Positions 1 through 11,700 of a stretch of DNA of 64,000 bases are shown one piece after another. The notes beneath the pieces are model-generated. The model searched no databases. It was not told where the DNA came from and worked only from the letters and a program-made list of their open reading frames with translations. The position numbers were made by a program, and so were the translations under genes. Within the stretch, counting starts at the first letter, position 1; every line of letters begins with the position of its first letter. Origin of the DNA: Macquaria australasica (Eukaryota; Chordata; Actinopteri; Centrarchiformes; Percichthyidae); the NCBI GenBank assembly GCA_005408345.1, contig SEMN01001204.1, positions 21,001-85,000 on the forward strand, given 5' to 3'.

Positions 1-848
1 AGATGAGATGAACGTCCAGTCAGTGCCCTCTCCTACCTTTGCATGTACTGGACTGTTGGACATTTTGTTTTCTCATGGTCAGCTCCTCAGTGAGTGGTCT
101 GAACAAATGTTTAGTCAGTATGTTCTTTAAACTTAACGAGCAAAGCAACCAAAATAGCAACAAAACCTTTGTCCTGTCTACAAAACTGATTGTTGGCCTG
201 TCTTTATTTCTGTCTCTCAGTTCAGTGGTTTTCATGCTGGTAGCCATAGTGGGATAAAGCCACTGATGTTCTTTACTGGCCTCACCTGGCTTAGCTATAG
301 ATCCAAAAACGTCATGAAGAAGGTTTAGTAAAATGACACCCATGAAACTCGAGTGGACGTCTTGATCAGTCCCATTTCCTTACCCTCTCTCAATGCCTTA
401 CGGGTAGTGTGACATAGCTTAACAGTGGCACTGAAAACAATCAGAGCAGGGTCTCCAGAAACTCATTTGGAGTCATTTGGAAACCACCAGGCTAAAAATG
501 TTTTATACCCATGATTCATACTCGTGCCTTTTTTAGAGAGTAGAGAGCAGAAACTGAAACGATCGGGGCACACATAACAAGGGAACACATGGTGCTACTG
601 TTGAAGCAGGACTATGTACATAACTTTTTAAAGAAGAAATTACACAATCTTCCTTTTAAAAAGTTTAATTCCTAAGCAATAAAATACACTCTTGCTCAAG
701 TCAATACACTTTTCTTTTTTTCTGATACAACCTTTCTTGGTCTGGTATGGCCAGTAGCTTGTGGTGCCCATTGTTACCAAACCTTCGACACAAAGCACCT
801 TTAATGACCACATATTTCTCCTTTGTTCCCTCTCCATCAGTTGGTCCA

Positions 849-2572
849 ATGGGTGGCAGCAGCAGCAGGTTGTTTGGTACGTTGGCCCAGTCACTGAACA
901 GCGGCCCCTTGGCCCAACCAGACCTGTACCCAGAGGAGAACCCAGACCAGGACTTGGACCAGGATCTGGCCGAGATCGACCCAGACCAGCTGCTCAGAGA
1001 GTGCGAGGAGGCCCTGCAGAGACGTCCGGCCCGGCCACACCGGGATCTGGTCTATCCCAGCGGCATGGCGCCCTGCCGCCCCAAGCACAACCCCTCCATA
1101 CGAGTCATGCAGTGGAATATACTTGCACAAGGTAGAGATCTGTGGATAAACCATGCATTTGTGGGTTTGTGAGGACTCAAGTGACATAGAAATTTAGAAG
1201 TTGTATTCAGATTCAAGGCATTATTTTTAGCCATGCTAGCGGTGTGGCTCTAGTGATGGCAATGTCTGTCTGTCTTTCTGTCGGTCCACCACTTTGGTCC
1301 AGACAAAAATATCTCTACTCGACGGATTGAGATGGAATTTTGTGCAGGCATTCATGATCCCCAAAGGGGGAATCCTGCTGACCATGAGGCCATCATGACG
1401 TTGACATATCTTGACAGCTATTGGATGGATTGCCATGAAATTCTGTACAGATGAACTGTAATAACTTTGGTGATCCTCAGGTCAAACTTTTAATATGTCC
1501 AATATTTTGGTTTATGACCAAATATCTGCAGCTGTAGTTCGTGTTTAGTGCTAATTAGCAAATGTTAGCATGCTAACATGTTAAACTCGGATGTATTACC
1601 ATTTAGCCCAAAGCACCGCTGTACAGCCTTACAGAGCCACTATGGCTGTAGACTCTTGGTCTTGTTTTGGCATAAAAATCAGTCTCTCTCTCTTTCTTTC
1701 CAGCTCTTGGTGAGGGGAAGGACGGGTTCATCCGCTGTCCACTGGACGCTCTCAACTGGCAGGAAAGGAAGTACCTGATCCTGGAGGAGATCCTCACCTA
1801 CCGTCCCGACATCCTGTGTCTACAGGAAGTGGACCACTACTACGACACTTTCCAGCCAATCATGGCCAGCCTGGGTTACCACGGCAGCTTCCTGGCCAAA
1901 CCCTGGTCTCCCTGTCTGGATGTAGAGCAGAATAATGGCCCTGACGGCTGCGCTCTGTTTTACCGCCGGTCACGCTTCTCCCTCCAGGCCACAGCGCACC
2001 TGCGGCTATCGGCCATGATGCTGCCCACCAACCAGGTGGCCATCGTCCAGACGCTGAACTGCCACGTAACGGGCCGGAGGCTGTGCGTGGCCGTCACCCA
2101 TCTGAAAGCTCGCAGCGGCTGGGAGAGGCTGCGGAGTGCGCAGGGTGCCGACCTCCTGCAAAGTTTATGCAGCATAACGTCCTGTGGTGGCAGCAGCAGC
2201 CAGAGTGAGGCGGCGTCAGGCACCGTCCCTTTAATAGTGTGCGGGGACTTTAACGCTGAGCCCTCCGAGGACGTTTACCGACGCTTCAGCTCCTCCCCCC
2301 TTGGCCTGAACTCCGCATACAAGCTGCTGAGCTCTGACGGACAGACAGAGCCGGCCTATACCACGTGGAAGATCCGCCCCTCTGGAGAGAGCTGCAGCAC
2401 TCTGGACTATGTTTGGTACACCCATGATGCTTTGAGTGTGGAGTGCTTGTTGGACATTCCCACTGAGGAGCAGATTGGCCCAGACCGCCTCCCCTCCTAC
2501 CACTACCCCTCTGACCATTTATCACTGCTCTGTGACATCAGCTTCAGGGAGGAGCCCCATAGATTGATGTAG
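849..2572 (+). CDS. noct: Nocturnin, last two coding exons (5' exon not in window)
   Basis: Coding exons 849-1131 and 1704-2572 join in phase (one base carried over) to give 383 aa from the first visible Met. The exon opens at 841 after a CAG acceptor, and its frame is open upstream of that Met, so an earlier exon carrying a mitochondrial presequence, as in mammals, probably lies left of the window; the Met at 849 matches the internal start of the cytosolic form. The fold is an exonuclease-endonuclease-phosphatase domain from about residue 84. Visible active-site motifs are QWNIL, LQEVD (E136), GDFNAEP (D276, N278) and SDH (D365, H366). The family removes the 2'-phosphate from NADP(H), in mitochondria and cytosol, and is a circadian, metabolism-linked gene; older work called it a deadenylase. 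No broken motif was seen. It is tail to tail with elf2. Recognised by close resemblance to vertebrate nocturnin. Confidence 0.93.
1236..1600. repeat. Dispersed fish repeat in noct intron
   Basis: The intron between the two noct coding exons contains wording common to many teleost introns (ATTGGATGGATTGCCATGAA near 1418, with a TGTACAG motif). It has no open frame worth calling, and the class of the repeat is not clear from sequence alone. The edges are approximate. Confidence 0.4.
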
Positions 2573-3299
2573 GCTGCCAATCACAGCAGCCCTGGACCAA
2601 TAGGAGGACTGAGTGAATGGACAATACTGAACCTTTATTGTAAATCAGAGGGAGGAAAGTGAACCTGACATCATCTACTGGTTTGTGTTGGCTCATTTTG
2701 AAGCCAGCAGACAGAGGGCGGAGTCGTGGCGGGGCAAGTGAAACCTGATTGGAGCGTGATGGACACAAACTCAAATAAGCCTGTGTCACTTTCTGTAATG
2801 ATGCTATTATGTTAAAGTTTAATGAGGAACATCAGAAGGAGTGAAATGATGCATTGTGACATCACTTCCACTGGAAGAATGTACCGGTAGTTTTAGCAGC
2901 AAGTTGGGAAAGGATCCATGGACCTGTGTAGAGGTGGGGGTGGGGGTGGGTGTGGGTTTGGAGTCACACTGGAGCATGTTTTTTAACTAAACGTTCTCTT
3001 TCTTTACTTGAACTTCAGCTGAAATGGCAGCTAATGGGTTCATCTGCTGAAGTTTCTGGAAACCAATTGCAGTTATTTATTGTTTCCAATACGCACAAGA
3101 CTTTTATCACCTAAGTTTATTAAATTATTCCTTGCACTTTCTATGAGTTGGTTATATAAATCAACAGCTTTTCCTATAGTGTTTTTAAATAAATTATTTT
3201 GCATTGAAGTAATCTTTGATGGTGCTTCAGTTTGACATTTGTAATCATGATGTTGCTGCGAGTACATTGAACATGAGAAATGTTAATATATAAAATAAA
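2573..3299 (+). other. noct: noct 3' UTR with polyadenylation signal
   Basis: This is non-coding sequence after the noct stop. An AATAAA signal at 3294-3299 follows an AT-rich stretch and is the best visible poly(A) signal; another AATAAA-like site lies near 3187. A G-rich run at 2936-2956 is described under findings. The end of the transcript is inferred. Confidence 0.5.
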
Positions 3300-4054
3300 G
3301 TAATTATTTTTTACTCCTAGTGTTGTCCTGTTTGATTTCCTGGAGGAGGAAGCCTCTATTCACACTGGTTTTATAGCAGCCACTTAGCTAACTGTTTGGT
3401 ATGTAGGATCAATCAACTGAAGAATGCTTTTTACAGAAAACGTCCCACATATTTTCTTAGGAACATACACTATACGGCAAAAAGTATCTGGACACGTCTG
3501 TGTACTCTTAATGTTACAGCATGCGATAGTTTACACAGTAGTGTTCTTACAACTCTGTGTCAACAGTTTGTGTTGACAGAGTTATGTGTTGACACAAGAA
3601 CATTTTTTATAAAGCAATCACCCCAATTTCAAGAAAAAGCTGAAGAAATCAAGCAAGGGGGGTCAAACAGGTTGACAAAATGCACAGATTTGCCAATGAT
3701 CATTAGTCAAGAGTGGTGTACAAAGCATTCAGGGAGCAGTTTCTCGTGTTCAACCAAATGTGACCCATCACTCTTTTTTTATGCCACTTTCTACTTCTAC
3801 TGCTGTACATTTATCTGACAGAATTGTGAAGGTGTCACTTTGGGCTCTGGCTCATTGTGACGCCATTTCTCACTATTTTCACAAGTTTTACAAACCAATC
3901 ATCAATGGATTAATAATCAGCAGATTAATCCAAAATGAAAACAATCATTTCAGACATATCAGTACATTTATTTGTTTGGATGTCTAGCTCAGCGGGAAGA
4001 CCGTGACATGTAGCTAAAAGGCTCAGGATGTAGGTAGTACATCCAAAACTGATG

Positions 4055-4268
4055 AATCCCCCACCTTGAGCCTGGTTCTGCTCAAGGTTTCTACCTGTTA
4101 AAAGGGAGTTTTTCCTTGCCACTGTCGCATAGTGCTTGCTCATGGTTGGAACTGTTGGGTCTCTGTAAATATAAAGAGTCAGTCTAGACTTGCTCTATTC
4201 GGAAAAGTGCCCTGAGATAACTTTGTTATGATATGGCGCTATATAAATAAAACTGAATTGAATTGAAT
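4055..4268 (+). mobile_element. L2-type LINE 3' tail
   Basis: This non-coding stretch ends in GGCGCTATATAAATAAAACT followed by a short GAATT repeat, the usual 3' end of teleost L2 (Maui-like) LINEs. Near-identical tails occur at 42610-42753 and at 27319-27395, which supports a dispersed family. No protein part is kept here. A SINE that borrowed this tail is an alternative. Confidence 0.65.
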
Positions 4269-4530
4269 GAATCATCACGGCTGATCGTGACGTTGGAAAA
4301 TGAGCCAACAATAGACATATATTTTAGTGTGACTCTGATATTACTGGAAATATTAGCTATATAGCTAGTGTTAGCCTTTCACTAATTACTAGTGTAATCT
4401 GGAAACCTCCACTGTTCTGTACGACTAAGAAAATTTCTTTATGCCAGAGGTCATCAACTACATTTGTCCAAGGACCAGAATTTTTCAAATCAGACAATGT
4501 GGGGGCCAGACTTTCAAATTTATTTATATA

Positions 4531-5301
4531 TACACCGATCAGCCATAACATTATGACCACTGACAGGTGAAGTGAAGAACATTGATTATCTCGTTACAAC
4601 GGCACCTGTCAGTGGGTGGGATATATTAGGCAGCAAGTGAACAAAAAGGAAAAATGGGCAAGCGTAAGGATGTGAGCGACTTTGACAAGAGCCAAATTGA
4701 GATGGCTAGACGACTGGGTCAGAGCATCTCCAAAACTGCAGCTCTTGTGGGGTGTTCCCGGTCTGCAGTGGTCAGTACCTACCAAAAGTGGTCCAAGGAA
4801 GGAAAACCGGTGAACCGGCGACAGGGTCATGGGCGGCTCAATGGTCCTGCCATTCATGTGGATGTTACTTTGACACGTACCACCTACCTAAACATTGTTG
4901 CAGACCAAGTACACCCCTTCATGGAAACGGTATTCCCTAATGGCAGTGGCCTCTCTCAGCAGGATAATGCGCCCTGCCACCCTGCAAAAATGGGTCTGGA
5001 ATGGTTTGAGGAACACGACAACGAGTTCAAGGTGTTGACTTGGCCTCCAAATTCCCCAGATCTCAATCCAATCGAGCATCTGTGGGAGGTGCTGGACAAA
5101 CAAGTCCGATCCATGGAGGCCCCACCTCGCAACTTACAGGACTTAAAGGATCTGCTGCTAATGTCTTGGTGCCAGATACCACAGCACACCTTCAGAGGTC
5201 TAGTGGAGTCGGTGCCTCGACAGGTCAGGGCTGTTTTGGCGGCAAAAGGGGGACCTACACCATATTAGGCAGGTGGTCATAATGTTATGGCTGATCGGTA
5301 T
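4531..5301 (+). mobile_element. Tc1/mariner element, internally deleted
   Basis: The inverted ends CCGATCAGCCATAACATTAT (from 4535) and its reverse complement (5278-5297) bound the element, which sits in a TA-rich target. It is about 770 bp, against an expected 1.2-1.3 kb, because the middle of the transposase gene is missing. The left end has two bases (CA) that the right end lacks. Confidence 0.85.
4654..5268 (+). pseudogene. Deleted Tc1/mariner transposase, open frame
   Basis: This 204-codon frame is uninterrupted. Residues 1 to about 60 are the N-terminal helix-turn-helix DNA-binding part (starts MGKRKDVSDFDKSQIEMARR). At about residue 62 it jumps to the distal catalytic part, with QQDNAPCH (second Asp) and NSPDLNPIEHLW (the third acidic residue). 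The region holding the first catalytic Asp is absent, so cutting activity is not expected. The frame stays open across the deletion junction, which suggests the deletion is fairly recent or neutral. Confidence 0.85.
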
Positions 5302-5580
5302 AAAAAAAAAAAAAATATATATATATATAATTAGCCTACTATTGTTTAATATTTTCACTTCTTTTTTTTTTACAAAATTGTTATTTTTGTTAGTCTATCA
5401 GTGTGAACAGATTTCTAAAAAAATGACACTTAACATATGAAACACAATTGCAGAATGCAGTCCTGATTGGCAGGACAAATTAATCAGTTTTGGTGCTATC
5501 AATGTCCTGATTGGTGGAAAATGCTTGCAAGAAGCAGGAAAAAAAACCTTTTGAATCGTTTGTCAGACACACAAAAAGTA

Positions 5581-5652
5581 TGTGAAAAAAATAAAAGGAA
5601 ATGTTAAATGAGAGCATGTGAAAAAAATAAAAGGAAATGTTAAATGAGAGCT
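5581..5652. repeat. Tandem duplication, 36-bp unit, two copies
   Basis: A unit beginning TGTGAAAAAAATAAAAGG is repeated directly at 5581 and 5617 with almost no divergence. It lies inside the hAT-like element, outside the Tc1 insert. Confidence 0.9.
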
Positions 5653-6680
5653 ATAAGTTTGTCCCCATTCTTGCGTGAAAATATGGCACAAGCCGCATTC
5701 CATTCATAGAAGAATAAAAGATTTCAACAATCCGGCTCGAACCGAGAACCTCTGGCTATGAGGCGACAGTGCCAACCACTGCACCGCTAGCTTAAATACT
5801 TTAGCGCATTTTTTCCTACTCATATTTTCTGAATTCATTTATGTTCTGCGGGCCAGATGTGGCCTGGGTGCCACCAGTTGACGAACCCTGCCTTATGCCA
5901 CATAGGTTTTGTTAAATGAATGTAGGTTTCTTAATTTGCTTCTTTTATTCATTTGCAGTTTTTACTTTCAATCTCAACCTGTCAAATGACCCTGTTGACT
6001 GTTTTTCTCTTCAGTTTCTAAACTGAATTGAGAAAGAAGTGAGCAGTAATAATCATGTCCCACTCCAGTACACTAATCCCATGATTAGACCAGACACCTG
6101 CATGTTAACAGCAGCACAGTGCCTCTCTGTGGCCTGACCTGCACCATTTACTTTGTATGTATGCGACTTCAGCATTTCTTTCAGAAGATGCTAAATATGT
6201 GTCACGCAACTTAGCACTTCATTTTTCAGATGGCTGAATAACACAACTTCAGACTGCCTTCATTTACATTTGTTGTTTTTTTATAATACATATTTCAGTA
6301 AAATCTACTTCAATACACTGATAGTACAAGAAAAAAAATAGTATAATATACTTCAGATCATGTGGAGCACACCATTTAGTTCTCTGATCTCGACGCAGAC
6401 ATCCTTTCACTCCGTTTTTATGAACAGTAAAAAAAAGATGTGTTGGGAGAATCAGGTGACAGTGCGGTGGAGTAACAGAACTCTGCAGACAAACCATTAG
6501 ACTGAAGCAGACGAGGAAACAAAGAGATTAATTCAAACTACTGCTGCGCTGATACATACAGTATCAAAAACTGCTTTTTACACAAAGTCTTGTCAGGCTT
6601 TTTATATTACATTTGATTAAAAAAAGGAGGTTTTTCATTTACAATCTAAGGCTGCCCATGTCTTCTGAGCTCTGAAGGAT

Positions 6681-6702
6681 CTGTGTGTGTGTGTGTGTGT
6701 GT
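6681..6702. repeat. (TG)n microsatellite
   Basis: This is a short perfect TG run downstream of the elf2 stop, probably within or near its 3' UTR. A poly-C run follows at about 6852-6864. Confidence 0.9.
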
Positions 6703-6890
6703 TTCTACAACAGTCCCTTTAATCCTTTGTGGGGCTTCAGCAGTCTCCAGGTGTTCAGTCTGAGCCAATCAGAGAGCAGCTCTGCTCTGTGGTGGGGGTG
6801 TGTGGGATGTGTCCTGCACTTCCTCAGCAGTGTCCACAGTCACTTCCTGTACCCCCCCCCCCCCAGTGGCCCCGGCTCAGGGCGGAGCTC

Positions 6891-7998
6891 TCAAGATGAT
6901 GGGGTTTTTGCTGCTGCTGCTGGTGGACTGGAGGGGGGTGGAGCCTCAGCTGCTGCCTCTGATTGTGCTGCCTCGCGCTGACTGCTAGAGGGCTTCGGGG
7001 GCTTGGTGGGGGTTTTGGGTGGGGCAGGGTGAGGCTGGCTGACCTGGATAGAGAGCTGTGGCAGCGGCTGGGCCACTGCTGCCGGTTTAGCCAGGATGAG
7101 CTGTGGTGCTGGCCGGCCCGCTGTTAGCTGGACCGTAGGGGCAGGGGTGGCTGGTTTAGCGGCGGCCTGCGCTAACTGTGCAGCAACGGGTTTAGCCTGG
7201 ATGAGCTGCGCGATCTGGCCTGACGGGTTGGCCTGCATGAGTGTGGCCAGCTGGTTGGCCGGGATGGTGATGATGGTGATCTTCTCTCCTGCTTTGGAGC
7301 CAGCGGGCAGCATGGTGGGCAGAGCCTGGATGACCAGTTTGGGGGGAGAGCTAGCGGAGGCGTTGGCTACCGTTACTGGGACTCCTGTGGTGGTGAGGAT
7401 GGAGGACGAATTTAACGTCACCTGACCAAGTGAGTTGGTCATGACCACGGGCATGGCTCGGATGGACCTGCAAGGAGAAAGCACTGTATTTAAATACACT
7501 GTATTTCTGTATTTATTTATAAACCAATACATAAATAAATACAGAAAATGTCAAGTGTTTGGCTGGATAGACATGATTTAGAACTGAATTACAAATAGAG
7601 AGAAGGAGAGCAGGTCTGATGAATATGGTTGATGGAACGAATGCTCGAATTTCAAAAAACATATTTGACTACTACACAAATACACACCATCTACACAAAT
7701 ACCAAACTGTGACACGTTCATGAGAAACAGTAAACGGAGACCTGGTGGCGGCGTTGCTGGGGATGACGGTGACGTAGGTCTGCTGAGGCTGTGTGGCGAC
7801 GGGGAAGTTGGTGCCCAGGCTGGCGGGGCCCTGCTGGTGAGCCGTGTGCTGGCCAGAGACCACGCCCTCGCTGTCCTCCACCTCCTCGCCGTCCTCCTCG
7901 TCATCAATCACCCGGATGTTCTTGGGCATGTCTTTGAACTGGTAGGCCAGTCGCTGACCCTCCACTTTGGCCAGGATGCCACGCTGGTAGTAATACCT

Positions 7999-8029
<31 letters not shown>

Positions 8030-8763
8030 GTTATTATATGTGACAGACTCAGACTCAGTTCAGGACCAGAAAGGGTCAGGTGTTTGTGGAGAGGACAGGC
8101 TGACCTCAGGGCTCGGCCCATGGTCTCGTAGTTCATGTCTGGCTTGTTCTTGTGTTTGCCCCACAGTTTGGACACGGCCTTGGAGTCGACCAGTTTGAAG
8201 ATGCCCTTCTCCCTCTGCATCCACTTGATGTACCTGGGACAGGTGTTTTTATCCTGCAGCAGCTCCAGCAGGAACTCCCACAGGTAGGTGGTGTTGCCTT
8301 GAGGACACACGATACAATATCATGAGATCCTGAAGCTCTGCATCGTATAGTTTCCTTCACAAAGTATCAGTGTGCTGATGGTCTCTCCCACAGTCACTTC
8401 GGTAATGGAACGGTTCATCAAACCCCACAAAATAATATACTAATTATAATATATTATATTACTAATATATCTAATTCTGGGAAGTTTTGAGATTATTTTT
8501 TGGTACAGCCCAAGACATAAAAAAAAAACAAACTTAAATGATCTGGTACCAATGTTCTCATACATTACTTTTTACTCCACTTCACAGAACAGAATTCTCT
8601 AGATTGAATTTAAACCTCAAGTCAATTGATGGCACGTTGTGCACGGCTGTGACTTCAGAGCTGGGACAAACCTTTGCCCTCCCTCGACCTCTTCTTGATT
8701 CCCAGGTCAAAGGAGCCGTTGGAAGCAGGCTGGTGTGTCTTGGGCTTACGTCCGCCTGCACTC

Positions 8764-8799
<36 letters not shown>

Positions 8800-11700
8800 T
8801 CAAGATCATTGTGAAAGATGAACCCCAGATGAATTTTGAGAGTTCCATGTGAGCAGGTCAATGAGGGCCCAGTCACATCCCTTGTCACCCTCCCCTCATC
8901 GTCTGGTAAGTCCACATCATTTTCAAACATGCTTCATAGTTCTGTTGTTAGCCTTGGAGTGTACAACCCCACTTCACTGACTCATGTGTTGCACAGTCAA
9001 GAAATCATTATGGTTGGGAAATGGGAGACGTCTTCAGACCAGACATATTGTAGAGGACCTTTGGCCTCAGCTACTGTACAAAACAGCAGGAGCTTTTATC
9101 CACTGAGCCCAGTACTGGCACCATTTCATGTTTTGAATGCCAAGGTAACATGAGAGGTTTTGTAGTGACACTGACCTCCTCTCTTCTTCTTGGCAGCAGG
9201 TTCACATTCCGGAGGGATGGGGAAGGACTCCTCCTCTATGGGTCCACACTCTGTCGACACCTCCACCACCGTCTCCATCATCACATCCTCTGCTGACCGG
9301 GGGGGATAATTAAAATTATCGTTGGTTGCAGCCCTAGAAACAATCTAGGTGATCGCCTCAAGTCATTTCACACAGGTGGCTAGCAGGTAGCTTGTATATG
9401 CGGAGTGTAAAGACACGACTGGTGAACTAAATTGTTGGAATCTCCCAGTTAAACTTTACTTTCTAACATCGTCACTCTCAAAGTTCGGATTTAAGACCTC
9501 TGTCTTTGAAGCTAACGTTAGAAATTTTTTGTGATTTTAACATGTAAACAAAGCATTCTGGTGCACTCTGAGAAGACAAAGGGAAAAGACAACATTTGCC
9601 AAGAGGGCATGAGAGCCCTTGTTGCTGTAATTGATTTGTTTTGTGCAGATGCTGCATTTTGCACACCCTGCTTTAAACATTTATTTTTTAAATACTGTGA
9701 CAGCGGGAAGCTGTGCTGGACTCCCTTCACCTCTGTTTTCGCCTCAACCTTTAGCCACGCCCAGCTCCATCTGCACCTCAGCCCTGAGTCAAGCTGCACT
9801 ACATAAATAGCATCTTCCTCTTTAAACTCTCTCATTCTCGAATATAATTGTCCAGATATTATCAGCTGGCTTCATGACCTCCTTTTTCATTATCATAAAA
9901 GTTTGTTAAGGCTAACTCCAACTGCATCCGTCAAGGTTAAATGATCCGTCAGAGCCGGTGTTTCCTAACGTTTTTGTTTTTATTTCCCTCGTAACTTACG
10001 ACAATGACGGACATTAAAATCAGATAACAATACGGATGCAGTGGGAGTTTAGCCTTAACAAACTTATATTTCTGAACTGTAACAGAATCAGACTGTATGG
10101 TTGTAATACACAATTTACGTTAGCTCACGTACTAACAAGCTGGTAAGCTTTCCATTATAAACAGGTTGGGAAAGATTTGATGGGGTAACGTTAGGAAATA
10201 ATTATCATGACACAACTTGATTTGGCAAGTTAACGTTATTTTAGCAACTAGTTACCTAACGTTAAATCAGTTAAACAGCATATTAGGTCGTCGGCAGCAA
10301 ACCAGACTAACCTCAAAACTAGTGTCCATCGTAGTAGTACCGCGAAGTCTTTATACATCTATAGAAAAGATGATGCAGTTATCTTGATTCTGATTGGCCA
10401 AAGAATTCGAAACGTCTCACCAAAGATGTTTTATTGAGAAGAAGATCGCGACGTGACAACAGCTTTCTGAAACGTCAACAACTAAAATTGCGCTTGCCAC
10501 TTAATACCCCCCCCCCCCCCAAAATAAAATTATATTTTGATTCAAAATGGTGAATTTTGCCAAAAAGCGACTAGTTTGCAGGTATGCAACAGTATCATCA
10601 GTGGTTGTCAGTCTCATATCAAACTATTGTCAGACATGTCTTACCAGCATTATCACAATAACTGGCCAACTATGTAGCTGTTAGCAATAAATATAAGGGC
10701 ACCTTAGAAAGCCATGTTTAAATATCAAATTCATTGATTTTTATAGATCACTGCTTTTCTTTTACTGGCAGGTTTGAACCCTGTGAGGACGAGCAGTTAC
10801 AGCTGATTCTGTTCATCAAGACACATCTGTGATTGAGCTGGGTACAAACTTGGTATGTTTAACATTATGTGCTACAGGTCTGGAGTTTAATTCTAGGAAA
10901 TAAAAGCATCAAAACTATTTAAACTGCAATGTTCAAATTGTTCAGCCATCCCCCTCCAATGTCCTGTCCCAACATGGTAATACTTCTACCTGTAACATTA
11001 TATTTGGAGTAAGTAACCCAATTACAACTCATTAGAATCACCTCAGGACAAGGTCTTCCATTTCATGACCAGAGCAATATTAATTCTACACGAAATATAT
11101 ACAAGGTGCCCTGGTGTTAACATCATAAAGAATAATACATTTTTATGAAACACAAAACTAACCTTCAGGGGAAAAGAGCAAAATAAATGAGACATTAGTT
11201 TAATGAGTGGTTGTTCACCTGTGTTGCGTTCACTGTGCAGTCCTCCAGGAGACTCCATGTGGAGGAGAGCTTCAGCTGCTTCAAACGTTTTGTCAAAACA
11301 AACCATGTCGTGAGCCGACATCTCCACTGAGGAGAGGAGCAGAGAGAAGGCTGTCAGTACACGGACGTCTGCAGACAGCACATGCTCGCTGAGGACAGAC
11401 AACATCAAGTAACAGCACAAAGATCCGGTTTCTGGAGAGAAAAGCTTATATTCACAACAGTCCAGTGCTGCAACCTCAACTATTTACTATTTCACTTCCT
11501 TGTTTGAGCTTTGTAGAGGCAGTCTGTCCCTCCCTTCCTGTTTCCAGTAACCTGGTCTACATACTGTAGTTAGACATGGTTCCTGCCAGCAGAGGGCAGC
11601 CTACTGCTGTCACACACATCAACAGCAGATCAACACCTCTCTATAATGAACAGCTACCATTGAGTGTTTTTCAGAAAGTTAAAGGACAGATGTTTTTTTG

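Larger units (their letters stand above)
4445..5890. mobile_element. hAT-like DNA element, host of a nested Tc1 copy
   Basis: The element starts CAGAGGTCATCAACT and ends GTTGACGAACCCTG, imperfect inverted ends. It is flanked by CTTTATGC (4437-4444) and CCTTATGC (5891-5898), an 8-bp target duplication with one mismatch, as expected for hAT elements. It encodes no recognisable transposase, so it is non-autonomous. Without the Tc1 insert at 4531-5301 it would be about 675 bp. It lies between the convergent 3' ends of noct and elf2. Confidence 0.7.

Noticed and set aside
3396..3818. 140-codon frame downstream of noct
   Set aside because: No domain, AT-rich, starts near a Tc1/MITE-like word (CACTATACGGCAAAAAGTAT) without a matching opposite end.
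5700..5795. tRNA-like words (GGCTCGAACCG, ACCACTGCACCG)
   Set aside because: No cloverleaf could be formed; the words are typical of a dispersed fish repeat and lie in the hAT-like element.
10290..10342. Possible alternative elf2 first exon (minus strand, MDTSFE then a GT donor)
   Set aside because: Its end phase does not match the next exon at 9289: splicing would give an immediate stop. No CpG-rich context.
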